DNA from: Gracilaria vermiculophylla
Lineage: Eukaryota; Rhodophyta; Florideophyceae; Gracilariales; Gracilariaceae
Assembly: GCA_019155205.2 (NCBI GenBank)
Contig: JAHNZQ020003146.1
Coordinates: 63,668-75,434, forward strand
Reading direction: 5' to 3'
Length of the DNA stretch: 11,767 nt
Position 1 is the stretch's first letter. Every line of letters begins with the position of its first letter. Shown here in pieces: positions 1-7,904 of the stretch. A model generated the notes under the pieces. The model saw only the letters and a list, made by a program, of their open reading frames with translations, was not told the DNA's origin and made no database searches. The position numbers were made by a program, and so were the translations under genes.

Positions 1-30
1 AGCGATCTGGCCTGCTAATTTCTCCCCGAC

Positions 31-1416
31 ATGTCGTTCCTCATTGTGTTTGGCGGCCTGTTACTCTTGCTATCTAATGCATGCGCGCAAACGGGCGCCA
101 TCCGCCCAGACCGTATTCAGCTGCTGAATGACCTCTACGGCCGCGCCATAGGGCTGACCAACTTTCCCGGCACCCCGCTTATCTCCTCGCGCCGGGAGAC
201 TTTCAATGAACGCATTCAGCGCCTCCGTGGCGAGATCCCGGACGCCCCACCAGATGTGGAGCCCAATGTCGACGAGACCTACAACCCCATGCGGGATGCG
301 AAGTGCTTCAACGCTCCGTACGACACTTCCGTCGCCGCCTCCAAGCGCAGCTCCCTCTACGCCGACTACGTTCGCATCTTCGAATGGGGTTTCAACATGC
401 CGCGGTCCTCCCCGATATTCTCACTCTCGGAGAACGGGGGCGTCTCCAATAATCGCTTTCCAGGCATGTGTCTGCGCATGGCCTTTCACGACAACTCCTT
501 GAATCCGCGCTTCGGCGAAATCGCTCCATTCATCTCTTCATTCATTTCGTCTTCAGGCGAGTGGACGGGGCCTAAGCGCTTTTTACCGTCTTCTGGGGGC
601 GACGCATCTGTGCTTACTTGCCGCATCGAGCGCTTGCATCCTAACCAGAACTACGATCAGACAGCCTCGCGCATTCTCTTCGCCTTTCAGACCACTATTG
701 TCCCGGGCCTGAACGGCCAGTCGCTTATGTCTAAATACGATATGTCATACGCCGACGCCCTGCATAACTGCGCACTGGCCGCTGTGTCGTGGCTTAGCCC
801 GGTGCAAGGCGCCGCCGCCAAGAACGAAATTCGCTTCGGTCGCAAGGACGCTTGCTATTTCTCCGACCTCGAAATCCTGGCGGAAGATCCGTTGAGCGAG
901 GGAGGCAACAACCCGCTGTGCGGGCCCACTGAGCTACTGCCCCCCGTCACTTTCAGCGCGAGTGATTCCAACCAATGGTTCACGTCGCGCGGATTGCCAG
1001 AGCGCCAATGGCTGTCACTCATGGGCACACACACCACGTTCGACAACTTTGGTCGCACGGATCTGTTGCGCCGCCTCTCCATTTCAGGCGATGACTACTT
1101 CACTGACTATGTTGGTGTTCCCGTGCATGAGCCTCGCCCACAAGATGTGGACGGTGATCCTGAGAATCCCGGCTGCAATTGGGTTGTCAACGGGCAGGAG
1201 CTGTTCTGGCCTATGTCACAGGCTGATTGTGCGCTGGGCATCGACGTGATCGAAGATCAATCATCGCTTGGCACTCTGCAGACCGTAATGGAAGGTTATA
1301 TTGGCGCTCCCGGTTCATGGATTCAAGATGACTTGGTATGCGCCATGACATTGTTTGGAGGGCGGAGAAATGAGCAGTGCGACGGAGTTAATCCGCTGTT
1401 CGGGTCGATCTATTAG
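31..1416 (+). CDS. Secreted plant-type haem peroxidase, single exon
   Basis: Probable extracellular haem peroxidase that uses H2O2 to oxidise small organic or phenolic substrates. Residues 1-19 form a signal peptide (hydrophobic FLIVFGGLLLLLS core, likely cleavage after NACA). The distal haem site is R149-x-x-F-H153-D, matching the Arg/His pair of the plant, fungal and bacterial peroxidase superfamily. GGDASVL at 189-195 fits the distal calcium loop, MSYADALHNCAL at 238-249 matches the S-x-A-D helix, GRKDAC is at 270-275, and LMGTHTT at 330-336 gives proximal His334. DYFTDY (355-360) is a candidate for the Asp that hydrogen-bonds the proximal His. Ten cysteines in the mature part suggest disulfides. 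At 461 residues it is longer than the usual 300-350, mainly because of about 125 residues before the distal helix. ATG at 31 opens directly into the signal peptide. There is no intron and no frame damage; GC is far higher than in the spacer that follows. Superfamily is secure; class (II, III or algal-specific) and substrate are not. Confidence 0.88.
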   Translation: MSFLIVFGGLLLLLSNACAQTGAIRPDRIQLLNDLYGRAIGLTNFPGTPLISSRRETFNERIQRLRGEIPDAPPDVEPNVDETYNPMRDAKCFNAPYDTSVAASKRSSLYADYVRIFEWGFNMPRSSPIFSLSENGGVSNNRFPGMCLRMAFHDNSLNPRFGEIAPFISSFISSSGEWTGPKRFLPSSGGDASVLTCRIERLHPNQNYDQTASRILFAFQTTIVPGLNGQSLMSKYDMSYADALHNCALAAVSWLSPVQGAAAKNEIRFGRKDACYFSDLEILAEDPLSEGGNNPLCGPTELLPPVTFSASDSNQWFTSRGLPERQWLSLMGTHTTFDNFGRTDLLRRLSISGDDYFTDYVGVPVHEPRPQDVDGDPENPGCNWVVNGQELFWPMSQADCALGIDVIEDQSSLGTLQTVMEGYIGAPGSWIQDDLVCAMTLFGGRRNEQCDGVNPLFGSIY

Positions 1417-2752
1417 AAAATTTCGATGCCAGTCTATCATTTAGGCAGGACTTGGTGAATTGTGAGCCCGCAGCCATATTCCTTGCGCTTCGTCTGGGCT
1501 GGTGGATAGTCTACAACCTGACTATGCCGAGCAGAATTGTGGTCGGCTAAAATACTAATGCCATTGCACCCATAGGATTTACTTTCATTTTCCCCATTCT
1601 CATATGTTAAAGGGAAGAAAAAAATGTACAAGAGGAATCAGGCACGTAATCAAAATAATTACTCATATTCGCCACCATCTGAACGTGGACAAAGTTTTAT
1701 CGTAAAAAATTCATTATCAGAGTAATGCCATATGACAGTGGTATGAAGAATTGAATCGTGTCTATCGTGAGATCAATTATTAAACATATCGCTACGCGGC
1801 ATGGTATCTGAGCCAACCAATACGCCGCCCAACGCTGGCGTTCACGCTATGAAACACAGTCGCGCTTCGAACTGTCTGTCATGTCATGAAGTGCAATACA
1901 CTGGAAGCAACAACTTCCTTATTCTTCAGGAACTACGAATGATTGTTTAATCCATCTCGGGGAAGGAAAGAAAAAAGGCTCTTCTCCTCTTAGTGATGGA
2001 AGCACGATTCCTGGACTTGGAGATAGGCGTGATCATGAACCAAATACATATACTAGAATGGCAAATGCCCACAATTTGATACTATATTCACCTGAAAAAC
2101 CGAAAATATTCGAGCAAAATGATCTGTGCTTATTGTATAATTGGGAATAAATAATAAATTATAGATAATCATACACAGAAAGATCATAGTATATTTGCTT
2201 CACAGTATTAAAGATAAGCACATGTACTTTACGTTATTCCAAGTTCGCATCAAATGCGTCGGAAAGTGTTTCATGCGTCGTTTCATATAATGCCTGTAAA
2301 AGCTCGATTTCCTTCCCAAACGCGTCTTTCAAGGAAAAAGAGCGGAGATCTACTTCCTCTCACGGAAAAACTTCAAAACTCTCCCCTTTGTAACTGGCTG
2401 AGAAGAGAGGAAAAACGTGCAGCTTTCATTACAGTCCGCTCTTGTACAAATCATGTGAGTACTTGAACTAAGGCAGTTCGTCGAATACAGATGAAACCCC
2501 AAAGTTGCAAAACTTCCGGCCGACACAACTCTCCGGAAACCTTTCCAGTCCCAAACCGAAACCTTCCAGGATATACGTAGACGAAAGGGACCTCAGCAAA
2601 ACTTCGCATCAGGTCTACGGTTTGGTACTACCCTGCTATTCTGTGCAAATAAATTTCATGGTTCGACATACTTATGAGTGAGGTGAGATGGCAAAGATGT
2701 AGTTCCCTTAAATTCCCTCCTCGACTCGTACTTAGAAAACTCTCGAAATCTG

Positions 2753-3070
2753 ATGATGGAGTTTTGGGTGGATGGGAGTGGAACAGTGAGAGTCGGCACT
2801 GTGCACGAACGCCATTTGACCGCGGGATCGGTACGGAACGCTTTAAAAGCAAACACCAAATGCAGTCTTTGCTTTGAAAATACTGCACAGCTCCGTCGTG
2901 TTACTGAGGTTGCTCTGCGCAGAAACCCGCTAACGGAGCATTTAGCGGAGACTCGAAAGCAGAGGCGCAATATTGCCATTTCCCATGCTGCTTACATGCG
3001 CGTTTTAAATTACGTTGTTGAAAGTGAGTCGGTCTTAAGGACAGCAGATGCACAAAGCGATGGAATGTGA
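2753..3070 (+). CDS. Doubtful small ORF in a less AT-rich island
   Basis: A 105-codon ATG-to-TGA frame with no family I recognise. It holds one Cys-x-x-Cys (CSLCF) near the middle and a basic stretch (ETRKQRRN) further on; there is no signal peptide or membrane segment. It lies in an island less AT-rich than the flanking spacer, which could mean a degraded gene, an exon, or an old insertion. Against it: frames of similar length are also open on the minus strand over the same bases (2656-2979 and 2628-2888), so openness here may only reflect composition, and no promoter or polyadenylation signal is close. Treat it as a candidate only. Confidence 0.18.
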   Translation: MMEFWVDGSGTVRVGTVHERHLTAGSVRNALKANTKCSLCFENTAQLRRVTEVALRRNPLTEHLAETRKQRRNIAISHAAYMRVLNYVVESESVLRTADAQSDGM

Positions 3071-4460
3071 AATGAAGTTAAATGATCGTAATTTTTTTTA
3101 TTTTAAAGCTTGGAATGCTTGAGATCGGACAGAATTGTGTAGCCTCAGACAGGCTCTGTCGGTGCAGATGCCGTTCGTGGACACGGGCTTGGCAAGTGGG
3201 ACATATTAAAAATTAATGCAAAAACAGTACTATTTGGGACGCTACGGTGTTCCACATCCTTACACATTTGCTCTCTGCTTTTTGAAACCAAGATGTAGTT
3301 GACGTAAAGCATAGAAACCTTGCTTTCATATGACGTGTGGAACGTCAAGATTTCTGAAGGGAAATGGAAATGAAGTCTGCTTTAATTGCTAATTTCCGAG
3401 TGAAATTAGATTTCCCACACATTTGATGCAGAGCAGTTTTCTACATTTTTGCATTTCATCTTTTTTAAAGAAAATGAACGGACCTCGTAAAGTTTCCAAT
3501 TTTCTAAACAATGCGTACAAACTCGTTTTCGCCTGGTGCCCACAAGCCCGGAGCTCTGGTCTCGTATGACGCCAGTGCTTGAGACATGATTTGGTAAAAG
3601 TTTTGTCAACTTCCAGAAATAGTCATATAAGTTCGAAACGTAAACTTGACAGCTGAAGTTACACAAAATCTGAAACCAACTTTAAAATCAAACAGGTTTG
3701 AACATTAGATCTTGTGATATAGCTAATAATGAAGAGTGCAAACCATGCTATGTATATGTGTCGCGGTTTAGAATATCAATAAAACAACGGGTGACTAGGT
3801 GTGGAAACATGGCAGAAAAGAGAACCTAACAGGACACACGCCTATTTTCTATCGAAAAATAAATCAATTTGCATGGTCTTGATTGCAATAAATGGTATTG
3901 GAACGACTTGAAGGAATAAAGGTCTTATTTTACAGACGACATTCTGAAAGAAGGTGGGTACTGATATCGGCTGGTTGTTCAAAATACAAAAAATCAAAAA
4001 TTGGGTCTATCGATGGAAATATGTATCCTTTATGCTATCAAAAAGTTCTCTATAAATATTTGCCGTCTTTTCGGATATTGTCTACATGGAGAAATTTTTG
4101 TTTTCCCGTAGCACAATGTTTTAATTCTCAATTCTAAATTAATGAGAGATTGCCTACTAAAGTAGAAACAAACATAAAGGGAAAGTCATGGCCAGTACAA
4201 TTATCTGAATTAAACGCCAATCAGAATACATGGTGATTTATATCAAGAAGGATTTATGGGCATAGAAGGCAGTTTGAGACATAACATGAATTGCAAGACT
4301 GCATAAAACATTGTTTGGATACTTATCTAATTTCCACAATTAGTGGCTATATAAAGTTACCGCCAAAACGCTGTATAGGCGTCATTCAGAAAAAAGGGAG
4401 AAAACTGAGTTCCTAAATCGCCAAAAGCGAGTTAAAGTTTAAGATGATTATATGTTTTTG

Positions 4461-4487
4461 AAACAATTTCTGATCGTGAAATTGTTT
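4461..4487. repeat. Perfect 10-bp inverted repeat, 7-nt loop, T-run after it
   Basis: AAACAATTTC (4461-4470) is followed by a 7-base loop and its exact reverse complement GAAATTGTTT (4478-4487), then more T to 4490. In bacteria this would look like an intrinsic terminator, but the setting is eukaryotic and no gene ends here. It may be a chance palindrome in AT-rich DNA or the end of a small mobile element. The pairing is seen directly; no function is claimed. Confidence 0.45.
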
Positions 4488-5514
4488 TTTATTCGTACAG
4501 CAATCAGATCACTGGTTTTTAACTTTGAAGCAAACGTGGGATGGTTCTAAAACAGACTGTACTTCTGTGTCGATTTCGTTAAAGTATCAATAAATATATC
4601 TAATTGTTCCATTTCTTGAATTATGCTTACTGCAGAAGCCCACGGTGGACTCTCAAGGTTACCTGAACTAACAAGCAGTATGAATTTTGAACTTCAAGAA
4701 TATCTTTTTCAAAACAAAGCGATGAGTTGTAAATATCTCCATTATTATCGTTCAAAGTTCGAAGGAAAACGATATCATAACAAAGCAGTTTTATTGGTTT
4801 CACATCGTATTGATCATGATAAAATTATATTTTCTACTGCCAGAACGCTGCCTTAGGAAAATGACGAAACAAGGAAAAAAACTGTGGTACTGTCAGCCCT
4901 CCTGTCGAGGTAGTAAAGCACAACGTCCGTTAGGAGTTTTTGTTGACTCCACAGGCGCGTGCTCCTAAAGGTGGCCTCCGGTACCCGCTGTCGCGAGCCG
5001 GGGGAATTCTTAAAGAGGATCCGCAAACACCAAGCGGAGGGGGAGGTTCACTGGGCGGAGAATGCTCTTACAGGCGCTGCTATGATGCGACCTGGGGATC
5101 GGTAGCTTAGAAACCTGAGTTGATCGACAAGAGACTCCAACCGGAAAAGTAGATAAAGACTCAGGGATGCTTGCTTTACTTCCTCAGAAGTGGAGCTCAA
5201 CCGGCAGGTTAAATACCAAGCCGGGAGCCCGCCTCGGCAGGTCTCACTACTGTACTAATTACCTGCATATATTAACTAAAATAAAAAATATTTCTACCGT
5301 CCCTGAAGGATATTGTAGCGCACGTGGGCGAAACTATGCACCACGTGGCCCAGCTAATAAAATACGAGCCCTCCTTATGAATATTATACGATAAGGCCAC
5401 ACCGCCATACTTCCTTAAGACCACTGTACTACATACACCCTTTCCTAAATTGCACCACGTCGTCGAGGTGCATCTTCCTAGTCCTTGACCTCCGGGATGG
5501 CTCCTATTGGTGTT

Positions 5515-5531
5515 GAGGCCAGCGCGGCCTC
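5515..5531. repeat. GC hairpin within candidate LTR
   Basis: GAGGCC (5515-5520) and GGCCTC (5526-5531) are exact inverted copies around a 5-base AGCGC loop. It lies upstream of the plus-strand antisense ORF and inside the candidate 3' LTR. It could be structure in the leader of a plus-strand transcript or part of the element's own transcript; short GC palindromes also arise by chance in DNA of this composition. Confidence 0.35.
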
Positions 5532-5945
5532 CGGCGATTGGCACGTTCTCTGCTTCAGGAGTTCCTCCCTTCCTTCATACTCCTGCGCGGCGTATTTCCG
5601 CGGGCTCGCGTTTCATTTCTTGCGGCGTTTGTGGGCCCTTCTTCTCCTTAACCCGGCAGCGCCTCCTCCTTCTTGGTGTCAACCGTTGGTGCTGCCGCGC
5701 CAGTCGGCAGCGCGAGTGTCCGCATCCTCCGGCGCACTGCGCGCGGTGCAAGCGCGCAACTTCCGTGGACGGAGCGTGGGCCAGTCCCGCGAGGATACCG
5801 ACCCCCTGGAGGCGTTAGCCACTCTGTCTTCTTCGAGGTTATTCTTTTTGGCAACACCCGCTTCTTCGCGTCCGCTCATCCTATCTCCGTGAAGGCGCCG
5901 GACTCATAAGTTTCTCGTCCGCACCTCCGTCGTTCTCCGTTGGAT

Positions 5946-6800
5946 ATGAGCGCGCGCCTCGCGATGGTGCTCCATAACTCGCCTGATGCCGGTCGCCCGG
6001 CTTCGCCTCAGACTCCACGGTGGCGGCTAGATATGGCTCCCTCCGCGGTGGTGCATATAGCTTCGAATCGATCCCCGAGTGGTGTCAGGTCTCTCTCCTC
6101 AGGTGCAACCACGCGTTCGGTCGCCATCCACCCTGCTTCGTACACCTTCGGAATGTCCTCTCCTACTCCGGCGCCGACATCCCCTTCCAATCCTGAGGTG
6201 TATCACGCCTCGACCGGAGCACCGTTCCGTCCAGGAAAACACTTCGATCATCGCGCCACGAGGGTGTTCGTCCCGTTCCACGATAGGCGCGTGAGTCTCC
6301 CGTGTCCCGTGGAAGATTACATTCACCATTTTGGGCCGTACCTGCAGGCGATGCGATTCCGCGCCGTCCCGGAGACTGCGTGGAATGACCAGAAGCGGGA
6401 CCGCGTCGATGCATACCGCGCCCATTGGCTTCACACTCCAGTACATGGTGACAGTGCTTCGACCACGGTCGGACACTGCGATACTCCATACCTGAGGTGC
6501 GCTGAAGAACCGGAGATCCAGGCACGACTCCAATTCCTGCTCCATAAGGAGAGCTCGCACCAGAGAGCGGGGCGAACGGGAAGCCTTGCCGATGGACGCT
6601 CCGCCCTTGCAGTGCTACCCTTCGATCCCCCATACGACCGCCTGTACTGGCTCAATCGGAATCGATGGGGGACGCACCTCGCGGACGACACTCGCGTACG
6701 CACCGCGTTCGGGTACTTCTACGGATGGCACAACACGGAGTTCCATGATATGCCCTCCAGGCAACGTCCAAAGTACTACCTGAAGGTGAACGACTCCTAG
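5946..6800 (+). CDS. Antisense ORF 1 in retroelement 3' region, unknown family
   Basis: A 284-codon frame from ATG 5946 (MSARLAMVLHN) to TAG 6798-6800; an upstream TTG at 5940 is a less likely start. I do not recognise the family. Residues 1-90 are rich in Ser, Pro, Ala and Arg and probably disordered. From about residue 100 the sequence is mixed and rich in aromatic and charged residues, e.g. HFGPYLQAMRF, YDRLYWLNRNRWG and FGYFYGWHNTEF, which looks like a folded domain rather than a chance frame. It runs opposite to pol and converges with it. No zinc knuckle, protease or polymerase motif is seen. It overlaps a second frame (open from 6749, -1) that probably continued the same protein. It could be an element-specific extra protein like the antisense ORFs of Tat-lineage Gypsy elements, a gag-like protein of a separate plus-strand element, or a captured host gene. 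Confidence 0.55.
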   Translation: MSARLAMVLHNSPDAGRPASPQTPRWRLDMAPSAVVHIASNRSPSGVRSLSSGATTRSVAIHPASYTFGMSSPTPAPTSPSNPEVYHASTGAPFRPGKHFDHRATRVFVPFHDRRVSLPCPVEDYIHHFGPYLQAMRFRAVPETAWNDQKRDRVDAYRAHWLHTPVHGDSASTTVGHCDTPYLRCAEEPEIQARLQFLLHKESSHQRAGRTGSLADGRSALAVLPFDPPYDRLYWLNRNRWGTHLADDTRVRTAFGYFYGWHNTEFHDMPSRQRPKYYLKVNDS

Positions 6801-7660
6801 AGGGACCATTGGGTTTCCCCTGGTACGACTACGGCGAGGACAAGTTTCACCCCATTGTCAGGAGTCCGAATGGAGACGATGACGGGCACGCATACCCTGC
6901 CTTTCCCTGTCTGTCGACCTCTCGGGTTCCTCACGTGCCACGGCTTCGAGTACCCGAATACGACCCTTTGATGGAGAGTCTGGCGTTTGATGCGCCCCGT
7001 CGGTTACCGGCTCCGTCCCAGGATATGGGCGCACCTCCTGAGGTGATAACTCCACGACCCGCCGCGGAGCCAAGTGCTCCCGCAGTGGTCGCCGCCGTGT
7101 CTCCAATGGAAGAGGATGAGATTACTCCCTTCCCGGTACGTTCGGCCCCAGTGGTGCAACCCCGATTGCGGAGCGTCCCTGCGCGGAGTACTCAGTCTCG
7201 CTTGCGGAGCGTTCCAGTTCCCTTACCAAAATCACCTCCAGCGTGTCCGACTCCGCCCTTGGCATTGCCGTCCTCCACTGCGGAACCCGCGGAATCCCGT
7301 CGGGAAGCCCCTGTCTCAGCTGGTCCGCCATCTGCAGCTCCCTCCGTGGCGGTTGTCGCGCCGTCCCTGGAGGTGGCCGCATCGGGTGCACCGTCAGGAG
7401 GAGTTTCCATTGGGGCTCTGGAGGCTGCCTTTCAGGAGTTGGTGCAGGCGTGCCTGGTGACAGGCCGTCCTGCTCTGGCTTCTCCTGTGGAGGCTCTGCG
7501 TGAGGCGCGTGCTTGGGTCTTAGAGCTCCATAAGGCCCGAACAGACCGAGCGGCGATGGCGGACCGCAAGGAAAGCCTGTAGGAGTTCTTTGATATCCAA
7601 GCGCTCACAGCGAAAGCGCGCCTCGAAGCGGAGTATTCAACGCGGTTCGGTGACCTGTAA
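6749..7660 (+). pseudogene. Antisense ORF 2, -1 continuation of ORF 1, interrupted
   Basis: This frame is open from 6749 (just after TGA 6746-6748) to TAG 7580-7582 and lies -1 relative to ORF 1, overlapping its last 52 bases. It has no ATG near its beginning, the first start-like codon being TTG 6809, so it most likely continued ORF 1 through a frameshift, mutational or programmed. The first 60 codons after the overlap contain FPWYDYGEDKFHP; a Pro/Ala/Ser/Val-rich linker follows with a repeated RLRSVP (11-bp exact DNA repeat at 7166-7176 and 7202-7212). The C-terminal part (about 7400-7580) is Leu/Ala/Glu/Arg-rich and helix-prone. After the TAG the same frame stays sensible for 25 more codons (FFDIQALTAKARLEAEYSTR) to TAA 7658-7660, so the TAG looks like a later nonsense mutation. 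No domain recognised. Confidence 0.45.
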
Positions 7661-7840
7661 GTGATTGGACCCTGACCAATAAAAGATCCTTCTGATGGAG
7701 GAGGAGCTCCACGAACGGTAGTTGAAACATGCATGGGCCGTGCCCGCGAGCTCAGTGACACGAAGTGCCGCTGTAAGAGCATGCGAAAAAGCGAGCACAG
7801 CATCCTGGAGGCGAAAAAGGTAACTCCAGGTGGGAAATAG
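7661..7840 (+). pseudogene. Possible decayed helical tail of the antisense ORF
   Basis: Past TAA 7658, fragments with coiled-coil character continue in alternating frames: LLMEEELHER around 7690-7717 in one frame, ending at a TAG, and GRARELSDTKCRCKSMRKSE from 7736 back in the ORF 2 frame, ending at TAG 7838-7840. TGA 7673-7675 also breaks the ORF 2 frame. The run of Glu, Lys, Arg and Leu suggests the protein once extended to within about 25 bases of the candidate LTR edge, with two compensating indels since. The AATAAA at 7678 argues instead that the gene ended at 7660; both readings are tentative. Confidence 0.25.
7678..7683 (+). promoter_or_regulatory. AATAAA polyadenylation-type hexamer after antisense ORF
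   Basis: A plus-strand AATAAA stands 18 bases past TAA 7658-7660, where a polyadenylation signal for a plus-strand transcript of the antisense ORFs could be. The same hexamer also occurs on the plus strand at 5280-5285 and 5356-5361. A hexamer alone is weak evidence. Confidence 0.25.
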
Positions 7841-7871
7841 ACAGCGAAGACGAAAAACATCTCAGTTTGGG

Positions 7872-7891
7872 CCCCCCCCCCCCCCTTTCCT
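7872..7891 (-). promoter_or_regulatory. Purine tract, candidate polypurine tract (second-strand primer)
   Basis: The plus strand has 14 C (7872-7885), then TTTCCT; on the pol strand this is AGGAAA followed by 14 G. In LTR retroelements an RNase H-resistant purine tract just before the 3' LTR primes plus-strand DNA synthesis. Its place after the chromodomain coding region, shortly before a TG (7864), is right for that role. The homopolymer may have lengthened by slippage since insertion, and the pol frame runs through it as poly-Gly, so a plain simple repeat is the alternative. Confidence 0.5.
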
Positions 7892-7904
7892 AAACGGAAG
7901 CGCC

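Larger units (their letters stand above)
1417..4882. other. AT-rich intergenic spacer, no convincing gene
   Basis: About 3.5 kb of AT-rich DNA with frequent stops in all frames. AATAAA hexamers on the plus strand occur at 2146-2151, 2153-2158 and 3778-3783; the first is over 700 bases past the peroxidase stop, so none can be assigned as its polyadenylation signal. I see no tRNA, rRNA or recognisable protein domain. Two things stand out and are listed separately: a less AT-rich island around 2670-3070 with open frames on both strands, and a perfect hairpin at 4461-4487. The spacer ends abruptly at about 4883, where GC-rich retroelement sequence begins. Confidence 0.7.
4883..7864 (-). repeat. 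Candidate long 3' LTR or 3' terminal region of the retroelement
   Basis: Read on the minus strand, the candidate region begins TGAGATG at 7864, seven bases beyond the G-rich purine tract (7891-7872), and ends with TACCACA at 4883. TG...CA ends and position after a purine tract fit a 3' LTR, but a length near 2980 bp would be long and the inner ends match only as TG/CA. The alternative is a shorter LTR at the left side of this stretch, with the antisense ORFs as an insert between integrase and LTR. An AT-rich core lies at about 5250-5460 and a 6-bp stem, 5-nt loop hairpin at 5515-5531. Only one copy is in view, so no LTR pair can be aligned and the right boundary is uncertain. Confidence 0.35.

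Noticed and set aside
2254..2466. 70-codon plus-strand frame
   Set aside because: Short, no motif, inside AT-rich spacer without supporting signals.
2655..2670. GGTTCGA-like T-loop strings in the spacer as tRNA hints
   Set aside because: No matching acceptor stem, anticodon arm or D-arm could be paired around them.
4461..4490. Rho-independent terminator
   Set aside because: Everything else in the window is eukaryotic and no gene ends upstream of it; kept only as an inverted repeat.
3892..4856. Frames at 3892-4137 and 4623-4856 in the spacer
   Set aside because: Under 85 codons, AT-rich, no domain or conserved pattern; expected by chance.
5485..5909. Several overlapping plus- and minus-strand frames of 66-135 codons before antisense ORF 1
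   Set aside because: Five frames compete over the same bases with low-complexity Ser/Arg/Ala content and no motif; most likely untranslated leader or LTR sequence. One (to TAA 5907-5909) is in phase with ORF 1 and could be a former N-terminal part, but nothing proves it.
6099..6633. Minus-strand frames of 153 and 156 codons opposite antisense ORF 1
   Set aside because: They lie wholly inside the longer plus-strand frame, show no domain, and overlap each other; GC-rich DNA gives such shadow frames.
7166..7212. Tandem repeat or CRISPR-like array from TTGCGGAGCGT copies
   Set aside because: Only two copies of 11 bases, inside a coding linker (RLRSVP); a small internal duplication.
7432..7904. 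Extension of the pol frame beyond the chromodomain to 7432
   Set aside because: The sequence after the poly-Gly stretch has no integrase likeness and runs antisense to the other coding region; read-through through the G tract explains it.
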